Part shown: piece by piece, positions 54,400 through 64,000 of the stretch
How positions within the stretch are numbered: position 1 is the first letter of the stretch
How the letters are laid out: every line of letters starts with the position of its first letter
NCBI GenBank assembly: GCA_022606135.1
Contig: JABYQN010000005.1
Span: 1,798,001 to 1,862,000 of the forward strand
Origin: Fomes fomentarius
Taxonomy: Eukaryota > Basidiomycota > Agaricomycetes > Polyporales > Polyporaceae
Direction: 5' to 3'
DNA: 64,000 bases
Position numbers and translations under genes: made by a program
The notes under the pieces: model-generated
The model's database searches: none
The model's input: only the letters and a program-made list of their open reading frames with translations
What the model was told of the DNA's origin: nothing

Positions 54400-56144
54400 A
54401 TGTTCACCAAGGCTTTCTTCTCCCTCATCGTGCTCGCTGCTTCTGTCACCGCTGCTGTTCCATCTGTGAGCAAGCGGGCGACTTGCAGCAACGGCAAGAC
54501 CACTGCGAACGATGCGGTGAGCTTTGTTCACTGTTCTGATTTGCGATGTATGCTCATTGGTCGATCCAGTGCTGTGTATGGTTTGATGTCCTAGACGACA
54601 TTCAAGCTAACCTGTGAGCCATCGTGTACGACACGCTGTATGCGTCCGGGTCGCTCATCCTGACTACAGCTTCCATGGTGGCAACTGCGGCGAGGACGCG
54701 CATGAAGCGTTGCGGGTAAAGTCTCTCTTCCCGTCCCCCATCCTATGATGCGCTCAATACCGCTCCACAGTTGACCTTCCACGACGCCATCGCTTTCTCT
54801 CCCGCCTTGACCGCCGCTGGTCAGTTCGGGTAAGTCAGTATTCTCTTCATGCCATTGGTGATTACTGATCTCGGGTTCCAGAGGCGGAGGAGCTGGTATG
54901 TATACCATCTTCCCATGTACTCGACATATCCCCTCATTATGAGACAGATGGCTCCATCATGGCACACAGTGACGTTGAGCTGCAAAACCCGGCCAACGAC
55001 GGCTTGGACGATATCATCGAGGCGGAACGTCCTTTTGCGGTGAAGCACAACGTCTCATTCGGCGACTTGTAAGGCTATCTACCTTGCTATCATCAAAGCG
55101 CGCTTGGATACTGATAATTCTCTTGATAGCATCCAATTTGCTGGCGCCGTCGGCGCGGCGAACTGCAATGGTGGTCCCCAGCTCCAGTTCTTCGCCGGGC
55201 GTTCGAACGATTCCCAGCCTGCGCCCTCGGGCCTCGTTCCGCAAGCCTCTGACTCGCCCACTGAAATCCTCGACCGTGTGGGCGATGCAGGCTTCGATGC
55301 TGTGGAGCTGGTCTGGCTCCTGATCTCCCACACGGTCGGTGCTCAGGACAAAGTGGATCCGGTCAGTTTTTCTTTCCTCATCTGTCAATGCATGATTCCA
55401 GGATGCTGATCAGACTTTTGGCCCGAACAGTCTATTGCTGGCGCTCCGTTTGACTCCACTCCATCGGACTTTGATGCCCAGTTCTTTGTCGAGACCCTGC
55501 TTAACGGCACCCTCACCCCTGGGGATGGCCTCCACGACGGGGAGGTGCTCTCGCCCTACCCGGGAGAGTTCCGTCTCCAGTCTGACTTCGCTATCGCTCG
55601 GTATGCTCCCGCTTCTCACGCGCTCCGTGCATCCCTTCTCAACCGTCCTGTCTCCTCACAGCGACTCACGTACGGCATGCGAGTGGCAGAGGTTGATCAG
55701 TACGTATACCTTTCTACCCTCTACCCTGTCTCTCACACGAGGGTGAAATGATGTTAACCGCATGCGCGTCCCTCCAGCGAACCGCGCGAGTATGCTCACG
55801 CTCTTCCAGGTGGTGATGCTCAAGCTCTCGCTGCTCGGCTTCGACCAGAGCTCGCTCACCGACTGCTCTGACGTTATTCCCATTGCGACCGGCACTGTCC
55901 TCGACCCGTTCCTTCCCGCCGGCAAGACGATGGACGACATCGAGGCTGCGTGTGCGGCGACGCCCTTCCCGACGCTGTCCGCCGCTCCTGGTGCGTCGTC
56001 ATACCCATCCTCTTCTGGGGGAACCATGACCCTGACTGTTCTCTTGTTGCAGGTCCTGTCTCCACTATCCCTGCTGTGTGAGCATCTCCTTTGAATTTGC
56101 TGTGATAAGTAACTAATCACTTTCGCAGGCCTCTTGACTCGTAA
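54400..56144 (+). CDS. Class II peroxidase, versatile-peroxidase type
   Basis: Secreted heme peroxidase that oxidises lignin-related substrates with H2O2. Twelve exons close exactly in frame to 364 aa, the family length. A signal and propeptide ([18 protein letters not shown], then AVPSVSKR) end at a KR site before ATCSNGKTT. In mature numbering: Mn(II)-site Glu36 and Glu40 ([10 protein letters not shown]), distal Arg43 and His47 ([12 protein letters not shown]), Ca site GGGADGS, proximal His174 in [17 protein letters not shown], with Trp169 five residues before it (equal to the catalytic Trp164/171 of VP/LiP) and Asp180 (equal to Mn ligand Asp175). [21 protein letters not shown] and DCSDVIP complete the family. 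Both sites together mark a versatile peroxidase. It ends STIPAVPLDS, TAA 56142-56144. Exons of 14 and 16 nt are present. Confidence 0.92.
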
Positions 56145-57410
56145 GAGACGAGATATAAAACTAACGACAGTGACTCCTGGTGTAGTAGGGTGTTTGGCAT
56201 GATGGTGTCTACGGTCTATCATTCATAGTTTTTGGGATTACTAGACAGTAGGAAATATGTGTCGTATTTGATAGTTATGCCTCTCCATTTTGTTGGGCTC
56301 AGCATGCAGTGGCTTCGACATTCGACTTCTATGTATCCCTGAAAAGGCGGTGAGTACTGAGTAAATTCCGGGTAAACCTTATTTTCGCTAGATTTGGTGT
56401 GGCGCTCTCTCCAAGGCGCTGTATGTCTGACACATATAGTATTAGTCAACGAAGGGCGTTCCCACGGTCTTCAAATTTCAAATCCGGATTGAACGGGTGT
56501 TCTCAAGTTTCGGAGGCACCCACTCACATTGATTTCCACGTTCCTTCCCAGCGTCATACTTAAATGTCGGGCCCTGGTTGGTCTTGTAGCTCCTTCGGGT
56601 TTGTCGAGCTGGGCTCTTGATCATAGGAGTCCGCCTCCATCCTGAGCGCTGAGCCTCCAGCCTCAATCCGACTGCAGGCAGGGCATCAAATTCCATGACA
56701 CATATCAGGCGCTCAGAGTCGACACGAGGTCGGAGGACGTACGGTTGCTTGATGGCGGAAGGACTAGCTGTGATGGCGGTGCGGCCGCTGTAATAAACTG
56801 TTCCCGCTACCTTGGCCGCGTTGTGCCCATTCTGAGCCTAGCGAATTGGCCCAGGAAGGACCTGGATGTAATAACACCACGTGCACTCCAGCACCGTAAC
56901 AACGTCAAGCTGTTTCTTTACAGGTCACCCCCCGTCCACCAGGTCCTTGTCCAAACAGCCTAGAGGAGGTGCCTATACGGCCAACGCGGCAGCTCCGAAG
57001 GTAATGAAAACTCAATCACCTTGAAGCTTGTCTACAAGTCTGCTGATGAACTTGCGTTTACAAGTCTGCGTCGTGGTTGCCTTGTTAGCGATACTGACAG
57101 TACTCCATCACTCTCTTTGAACTTACCCGCTCTTTATCGGACTCTTGTCTACACCGAGGAACTCAACCTGTGAGAGCCAAAGTGCTCACGCTCTCATATG
57201 CATATGGCCATGGTACTGAGCACATACCTACTATAGGTTACTCTACGTATTCTGTCTCTTCTCCGTCTGCCATTGAAAGGTGTCCTCCGGCGACTTCTTT
57301 GATCGCAGCCTACTGTGTTTTTACATATCCTCCGGCACACGTTCTCACACCGCTCCAGGCTTGGCGACAAACATCTCTTATCTCCCGACGTCTTTCGACC
57401 GGCCTTGAAG
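56145..57410. other. 1.27 kb intergenic region, nothing recognised
   Basis: It lies between the peroxidase and the glutaminase. Only short frames without protein-like content occur; the final part is the glutaminase upstream region. Confidence 0.4.
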
Positions 57411-60400
57411 ATGCGGCTGCCGGCCCTTTTCGCATCGTCGCTCGCTTTCTACCTTACACCTGTTCTGGGTGCCGTTACATGGAGCGCGAACCCATTCAAC
57501 CCTGCCTCTGTCCCTCTTGCTGTTCGTTCTCCGTACCTTTCCGCATGGCTTCCACAAGGCGAAGGAACGGCTCTGAACGGCGGGTGGCCATCGTTCTGGA
57601 CTGGAAGTGTGAGTAATTCTCGCACAGTAAAAGCCTCCATGGATGGCACTGATCGATGTTGGTAGATCCTCGGATGGGCAGGATTCGCCAAGGTCGACGG
57701 TGTAGCTTACAACTGGTTGGGTATACCTGGGACGCCTGCTGGCGTCACGGTGAACAAGGCCACGCAGAAAAGCCTCCAGGTGCGGTACAAACTGACCTGT
57801 TACTCAAAGTGATCCTCATTCGAAATCATTGACAAAATACAAAATAACATCAGTTCACGTCCACTCAAAGCGTGTTCGTCATGACGGCTGGCCCCGTCGA
57901 TCTTACCATTACATTTCTTAGTCCCGTCGAGGTACGCCGAATCATCTATTGCTATGATACCCCTCCTTACACACTCCCTAGCCCACAGATCTCGTAAACC
58001 AGTCCCTCCCCTTGTCCTACTATGCCGTAACGGCAGCTTCCAACGATGGCAAGCCGCACACGGTCCAGGTATACGCAGACATCAGCGCGGAGTGGGTCTC
58101 AGGCGACAACAAGCTCCCGGTTGCTTGGGGCACCAACACCGACGGTGTACTCACCCACCAAGTGGCGCTTCAGACCCAGAGCACGTTCATCGAGGTCAAT
58201 GACCAAGCCCAGTGTGAGTGGTACGCTCTTTCTAATCGCTATTGAGCATGATTGGACTGATGACTGCCAACAAAGACGGCGCTGCGATTCACTCCACTCA
58301 GAACGTGCGTACCCTACGTAACATGCTTCCACGCTTTCACGCTCACATCCATATCTAACACTCACTTTCCCATTTTTTCTCTCAGAGACCTGGGGTGACC
58401 TACCAGACCGGCGAAGATGTCGTGGTGCGCGCCGAGTTCGTCAAAAACGGCAAGCTGGCGAATGTCCAGGACGCCCAGTTCCGCGCCATCTCCGACCGCT
58501 GGCCAGTCTTTGCATTCGCACACGACCTCGGCACTGTCACGTCCACCACGGACCCCATTGTCTTCACCGTCGGGCGCGTGCGCGACCCCGTGGTCCAGTA
58601 TGCCATTGTTGGTGGCGCCACGGAGAACAGGAGCTCCTACTTTTGGACGAAATTTGCGAGCTTCCCTGATGCGGTGAGTGTGCTGCTTTTCCGGACGACG
58701 CCTGTATGATGCTGATACTCGGATTCGGATATGTGTAGATCAAGGCATTTGTGGAAGATTACCCGAACGCGCTTCTGCGTGCCACGAAGTTCGATGCGCA
58801 AATTGACTCTGATGCAAAGACGATCTCCGCGGATTATGCCTCCATCGTGGCGCTTTCGATCCGCCAGGCATTCGCTGCTACTGAGATCACGGTCTCCAGG
58901 AAGCCGGACGGCTCGTACGATACTTCCAATGTGCTCACGTTCATGAAAGGTGCCTCCTCCGCATCTCCCGGCCACCCGTTGTTACTGACCTACTGCTTTC
59001 GTAGAGATCTCCAGTAACGGAGTATACCTTGAGCCCACTTTCATCCACATTGCTGATGCTGATTCACTACTCTATAGAACGTCAATACGGTCGACGTCAT
59101 CTACCCGGCATGGCCCCTCTTCTTGTACACCAACCCTGAGATCGGCAAGCAGCTTTTACTTCCGAGCCTACAGTATCAGATATCCGGTCAATACCCCAAC
59201 GCATTCAGCATTCACGATATGGGTCAGCCTTTCTTATAAGGATTGTAGGTCGTTGCTCGGATGCTGACCACCATGGCAGGTACACACTACCCGAATGCCA
59301 CTGGTCATCCCGATGGTGAGTGCATGCCATTGCAGGTTATCGGCAGACATCGATTAAGCATCCCTCCGATCTCGACAGGTTTGGACCAGTTGATGCCCGT
59401 TGAAGGTTAGCACCTCGATAAGATGCACCAGATCACGATCCTAACGCCACTCCGCGCAGAGAGCGGCAACATGATCATCATGGCACTCAGCTACGCCCAG
59501 AAGACGAAAGACACCTCTTTTATCAAGACCTATGTATGCCCGGCACCACTCCTTCTTCATCCACCTTGCCCGAGTCACTAACCCTTGCCCTCTAGTATGG
59601 CCTGCTCGACCAGTGGGCGCAGTTCCTGATCGAGGACTCGCTCGTCCCCGCCAACCAGCTCAGCACGGACGACTTCGCCGGCCCACTCGCGAACCAGACC
59701 AACCTCGCGATCAAGGGCATCGTCGGGATCAAGGCGATGTCGCAGATCGCGCAGCTCCTGGGCGACGATGCCAGGAGCTCGAACTACAGCGTACGTCCTT
59801 TGCTGCCAGAGTTCAAGGAGTCGTTGGGTTGCTGCTGACAGATTGAGCGCGTGGTAGTCGATCGCCGACAACTACGTCAAGGAGTGGCAGAAACTCGCGA
59901 CCTCGGCGGATGGCAAGCATCTCACACTGTCGGTGCGTGCAGTGGTCGTCAGCCATACGTTGGTCGGAGGGCTGCGCTAACGTCGTCGCGTTGTCTACTC
60001 TACTCCAGTATGGTGACGACAACAGGTCAGGCCGTCGACGAACCGTCCGCGCATATGGGTTCTGACGCACTTGTCGCAGCTGGGGCCTCACGTACAATCT
60101 TTTCGCCGACAAGCTCCTGGGACTGAACGTCTTCCCCGACTCTATCTACAGCATGCGTCAGTGACAGGAATCTTCCTCGATCCCTCCTTATGGTACTGAC
60201 GTCTTCGCCGTAGAGACCTCTTGGTACGGTAGCAAAGAGAGTGTGTCCTGTTTTTGTTTCATCCAGTTTCTCTCCGGCTGTGACTTGACTATATTCTGTC
60301 TGTAGATCCGTTCGGTGTGCCCCTCGACACTCGGTACGTCCCAACTAGACGTGATCCCCGATACCTGATCACTGACTTTCCTTCTACGTCGTGACAGCCA

Positions 60401-61001
60401 CACATACACCAAGTCAGGTGAGCTTCCAATCTTCCGAAACTTAATCCTCGATCGCTGAAAACAATGGCCGCACACAGACTGGCTGATCTGGACGGCGGGC
60501 ATCGCCACCTCGGATACGGTCCGCGACCAGTTCGTGAGCGCCGTGCGCAACTACGCGTCGAGCGGGAAGAACACCCAAGCGTTCGGCGACTTATACGAGA
60601 CGACGGACGGCTCGCAGGGCTCGAACAACTTCCGCGCCCGGCCTGTTGTGGGTGGACACCTCGCGTTGGTGTGTGATCCTTCTCAGCGGAAGTTCTTGGT
60701 GGAATGTGAAACGAGCTGACTCGCTTGCTCTATACAGCTCGCGCTGCAGTCGGCGCCAAAAGGCTCACCCAACACCGGTTCCACCGGTTCCACTGGCTCC
60801 ACTGGCTCCACTGGCTCGAGTAACCCGACGGGCGCGACTGGTTCCAGTGGTACCAACGAAGATGGATCGCCGGTCGATACGAACGGCTTGAACCCCACCT
60901 TGAACAACTCTGGGACGCGGGTGTGGCAGAGCGGATGGTTTGTTGCGAACGTCCTGGCTGGCTCTATATGCGCTTGTCTTCTTTCTGGCATGGCTTGGTG
61001 A
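57411..61001 (+). CDS. GtaA-like secreted glutaminase (DUF4965 family)
   Basis: Fungal GtaA-type glutaminases hydrolyse glutamine outside the cell for nitrogen supply. ATG 57411 opens a signal peptide (MRLPALFASSLAFYLTPVLG), then NPFNPASVPLAVRSPYLSAW and LNGGWPSFWTGS, the usual family start. Other markers are PLSYYAVTAASNDGKPHTVQ, VDVIYPAWPLFLYTNPE, HDMGTHYPNATGH, SGNMIIMALSYAQKT, LAIKGIVGIKAMSQIAQLLG, WGLTYNLFADKLLGLNVFP, GVPLDTRHTYTKSDWLIWTA and GSNNFRARPVVGGHLAL. A Gly/Ser/Thr linker (repeated GSTGST, about 60773-60830) and a hydrophobic C-terminus (WFVANVLAGSICACLLSG) suggest GPI or membrane anchoring. It ends MAW, TGA 60999-61001. Some 18 introns, with several exons under 30 nt. Confidence 0.87.
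60773..60819 (+). repeat. GGTTCCACT-type coding repeat in glutaminase
   Basis: About five near-identical 9-12 nt units encode the Gly-Ser-Thr linker before the anchor region of the glutaminase. Confidence 0.7.
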
Positions 61002-61404
61002 TCGTGTCGTTGATGTTCGTTGTTACCTCCCTTCGGATTGGAGTGGGCTTCTGGGAAGTTTGTTGCAGTTTTTGTAATCAATATTACTTATCGTCTCTCA
61101 ACCGACGCCACACGAGGCCTTGTATCTGGAGTCTTCTGGGGTATCCTCGAGGATGTGTTCATAGCGAAAGCATGCTAAGTAACAGATCATTCTATGAGTG
61201 CGAGTCGAGACGCGCCTCAAAACGCGTGACGTCACGCGTCAGAGGCTGTGCGGCCGGGCCCAGGAACTTGCTGGAACTTTGTTCTTGCACCAGTTGATCA
61301 CTCGTGGCGTCCACTGCCCGGCGGTAGAGGCCCGTGGGGCACATAGCCTTTCAGCAGTGTTTTCGACTTGTGCGACTTCAAGTTGCGACTCGACGCCGAC
61401 CACC
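61002..61404. other. Intergenic region before CFEM-like gene
   Basis: This 403 bp carries the glutaminase 3' region and the promoter of the next gene. No convincing TATA box or other element is seen. Confidence 0.35.
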
Positions 61405-62224
61405 ATGAGGTTCGCCAGCCTTGCTCTTTCCTGCCTACTCTCCGTTGCTGCCTTCGTCGGGCAGGTGCACGGACAGGAACAGGTGAACGCTTGCGCTCAG
61501 GCTTGCATCCGACGCGGGCCCGGCCGCCAATGCGACAGCGTGTACGTTCCAACGCCTCTGCAGCGGATCCGAATCCATGAAGCATCGACAAGTCGCTGAT
61601 CTACAATGTACATATGGGCATGCATATGGCTCTAGGACTGACCCGAACTGCATCTGCGGCGAGGGCAAGACCATCTCGTCGTGCATCGCGAGCAACTGCG
61701 GCTCCCAGCAAGAGGCTTGGAGCTCCCTCTCGGCCTCGATCTGCGGCCTTGCCAGTGAGCCTCTCATTTGCGCGATCTTCCCCGCTGGCATGGATGGCTG
61801 ATTGTTTGTGGGTATTTCCCGAGCAGCGCCGACGAGCTCTGTGACGACGTTCACCGGCCCACCGTTCTCGCTGACCTCTATCACAACGCTGCCCATAACA
61901 GCCCCGACGCCCAGCCCGCCCGTGTCTGGCGGATCGTCTGCGGTATCGCTGCCAACCTCGTCGGGCTCAAACAGCACAGCGACACTGCCGCCAACCTCGT
62001 CGAGCTCATCAAATACAGCAACACTGCTGCCGACCACGGGCACGCCCACTGCTCCGAGTGGCTCTGGGATAGGTACTGCCACGGGCACCGCGACCGGCGC
62101 CGACGCCTCGCAGACCTCGAACGCTGCGCGAGCGATGAAGTTGGACGGAAGTTGGCATCTTGGCACAGTCTTTGGTGTTGGTGTTGTTGGTGCTGCTCTC
62201 GGAGGGACCCTTGCCTTGCTGTGA
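61405..62224 (+). CDS. CFEM-like GPI-anchored secreted protein
   Basis: CFEM proteins of fungi bind heme/iron or act at the cell surface. ATG 61405 opens a signal peptide (MRFASLALSCLLSVAAFVGQ). The mature start has eight cysteines spaced Cx3C x8 C x7 CxC x8 C x4 C x14 C: ACAQACIRRGPGRQC, TDPNCICGEG, SSCIASNCGS, ASICG. The TD before CxC matches the axial-ligand Asp of CFEM domains. Intron 1 splits the Val of DSV|TDP (GTACGT..GCTCTAG); intron 2 follows ICGLA. A Ser/Thr/Pro-rich stalk (TSSGSNSTATLPPTSSSSS) and a hydrophobic end (VFGVGVVGAALGGTLALL, TGA 62222-62224) fit a GPI-anchored wall protein. Spacing deviates slightly from the classical pattern, so related 8-Cys families are possible. Confidence 0.75.
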
Positions 62225-62831
62225 ATAAGGACGAAAGTCGGACGGCTCGTGATGTATATTTAGGCGTACTATGTAGTATGTGGAAGCTTGTGCCGCATAT
62301 ATGCATATAGTGTATCAGGACCCACCAGTGTATATCTTCAGTGCAATATCTATCCCCGAAACCGCGATTAGCTGCGATGCCAGTGTGTTGACAGTATCGA
62401 ATGGATTCGGGCTCGCAACTCGCACTCGGGCAGATCTTCTCGCTTCAAGTGTCAAGTCAAATACTAGTGGCACTTTGCGACCATCTGGGTTTTGAATTGG
62501 GAGCAAGTTTCTTTCGCTTGTTCCAATGCCGAACGCCTCTGTCAATTCTATGGGAGATTGCCATAACCAAACCCACGGAAAACACGCCTACGTTGCCGCA
62601 ATCAAAGAGCCCGTACCTCAACCCCCAAACACTGGACCGGAAGCACCGTCTCGCCACGCAGAAACCTGAGAGATTCCACAAGCATTGGTGGGTTCTAGAA
62701 TCGCTGGCGCTGGGCAGGACGCTGACCTCGTGCCTTGAAGCTTGAAGCGGATGTGCAAGTCGTTAAACTTCGGTTAGGAAGAATGGTATATTGATGCTAG
62801 CACGAATAAGTGATACAAGTCCGACCCAAAG
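62225..62831. other. Convergent intergenic region
   Basis: This 607 bp holds the 3' regions of the CFEM-like and HAM1-like genes. No gene is supported. Confidence 0.4.
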
Positions 62832-64000
62832 CTACATCAATGTATTTTTTAACCCGGTCGAATTAGATGTTGTTGTAACTGTGAAACAGTCAGCATCACC
62901 CTGACAGGCAAACTTGGATTTGGACACCCACGCTTCACTGCGCCATTCGTGGCCCTTGCTCGCAGTCTCGACGCGCTCCTGAGTACGGTTCACCCATCCA
63001 GCAGTATGTCCCTCGGGGATCATCTTGTCGCCGGGCTGCGTGACGACCTTGAACTGCGCGCCACGCTCCTCCTTCTTCGCCTTCGCTTTGTCCGCCTCCT
63101 GTTTGCGCTGCTGAAGCTGCTGGCAGAGGACATCGCGGCGGTCCTTGTCCTCGCTCGCCTTCGCCTCCGTCATCTGGTCGCGCACGCCGACGAGCTGTCC
63201 ATCGACGTACTCGAGCGCAGTGCGCAGTGCGCCCGAAATTGCCTTCTGCAGTTGCTTCTTGACAAGCCCGGTCGCGAGCGGGCCGAGCATCTTGTACAAT
63301 GTGTCATGCTTCGAGTCGCGAATGCTGAACTTCAGCGTGTGTATCGAGGTCTGGATGTCTTGAATCTTAAATACGGACGAGCGATCCTTGTCTGCAGAAG
63401 TGAGGTGCACGGTGGCCGTGAGGCCCTCGCCTCCGAGAAGCACATCGGCGATACCAGAGTCCGTGAGCTTGGGCGTGCCCGTCTTTTTCCGGAAGTAGAA
63501 GGCAACGTCGCGCATGTCTGCCTGGATCTGACCGAGCGTGAGCTTGAACTCGTGGTGGGTCTCGTCCCTTGTTGTGAGGTGGTAAGTTGCTCATTCCATG
63601 GACGGAAGCACAAGGTCAACATACTTGATGTTCTTGTATGCGCTGAGCTTCATATGGTTGTGCGCGTCCACGGTAACATGATTCGGCAGGATGTTCTTGG
63701 CGGATAGCGCGAGGTTCTCGATAACAAGGTCGATTTGTTCGTCGGTGTACTCGATGCGCGGGATGGGGACATAACCCAGCTCGTCGACGAAGGCAGGGAA
63801 GATCTTCTGACGAACGTCTCTCCAGAGCTCAGGCTTGAACGTGAGGTTGCCGTCACCGTCAAAGAGCAGGTCTTTCGTGAGTTGGGCGAAGTTGTTGCCG
63901 ATACTGCGATGCACAATTCAATATTTGGTCAACATGTGCACGCACGATACAACGTACCGCTTGTTTAGGGGGTCTTCCGCCCATGCGCGGAACCACTCCG
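62832..64000 (-). CDS. HAM1-like (DUF4449-type) protein, 3' part
   Basis: Only the C-terminal part is in the window; the start lies beyond 64000. Exons read: an incomplete one from the edge (EWFRAWAEDPLNKR), 63903-63604 (IGNNFAQLTKDLLFDGDGNL, IFPAFVDELGYVPIPRIEY), and 63567-62832. The last exon has DETHHEFKLTLGQIQADMRD then VAFYFRKKTGTPKLTDSGIA, LKFSIRDSKHDTLYKMLGPL, GLVKKQLQKAISGALRTALE, a Lys/Glu-rich coiled stretch (QQRKQEADKAKAKKEERG), and GWVNRTQERVETASKG. The layout agrees with the C-terminal domain of fungal HAM1-like proteins, which have a predicted lipid-binding TULIP-like fold; that assignment is from memory. It ends at TAG 62834-62832. Molecular role unknown. Confidence 0.72.

Noticed and set aside
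54082..54594. Plus-strand frame running through the peroxidase promoter into exon 1
   Set aside because: It is a read-through of the promoter into the true first exon; the TATA box and signal peptide place the start at 54400.
62949..63707. 252-codon plus-strand frame opposite the HAM1-like gene
   Set aside because: Shadow of the minus-strand coding exons; Leu/Arg-rich composition without domains.

Overview
The window is nuclear DNA of a filamentous basidiomycete, most likely a white-rot Agaricomycete of the Polyporales type. The signs are many short introns (about 45-80 bp, GT..AG), dense packing on both strands, basidiomycete-specific families (DUF6534 membrane protein, HET-domain protein, F-box-like protein) and a class II ligninolytic peroxidase. 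About 22 protein-coding loci can be supported. Gene models were built by hand from reading frames and splice sites. The SMC3 and peroxidase models close exactly in frame over 17 and 12 exons. No tRNA, rRNA, CRISPR array, intact transposon or bacterial-style operon was seen.

Layout. 1-11.7 kb: the end of a disordered Arg/Pro-rich protein, a TAPT1/EMP65-family ER membrane protein, a frame-broken F-box-like gene, two orphan proteins, and a degenerate copy of one orphan plus an F-box-tail remnant. 11.7-26.9 kb is a housekeeping block: cohesin subunit SMC3, sterol 3-ketoreductase ERG27, a frame-broken HET-domain gene, an MTF1-like mitochondrial transcription factor, and the replisome/cohesion factor CTF4. 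27.7-29.0 kb: two paralogous small secreted Cys/Ala-rich proteins. 29.4-44.1 kb: a long disordered putative regulator, an ABC exporter, a mitochondrial carrier, an NFKBIL1-like protein and a DUF6534 membrane protein, all on the minus strand. 46.7-47.9 kb: polyubiquitin with four repeats. 49.5-62.2 kb is enriched in secreted or secondary-metabolism-type genes, all on the plus strand: an O-methyltransferase, a class II peroxidase with versatile-peroxidase residues, a GtaA-like glutaminase and a CFEM-like GPI protein. The window ends inside a HAM1-like protein.

How the genes relate. SMC3 and CTF4 both act in sister-chromatid cohesion, about 6 kb apart. The peroxidase, CFEM-like protein, glutaminase and two small secreted proteins belong to the secretome of a wood- or litter-degrading fungus. 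The most notable observations are the peroxidase carrying both a Mn(II) site and the surface catalytic tryptophan, a tandem duplication of the last splice acceptor and terminal exon of the MTF1-like gene, the small secreted protein pair, and the decaying duplicated segment at 10.2-11.0 kb. Gene-poor stretches of 1-2.8 kb (32.7-34.0, 38.7-39.8, 40.8-41.9, 44.1-46.7, 47.9-49.5, 51.6-54.4, 56.1-57.4 kb) show no gene I can defend.
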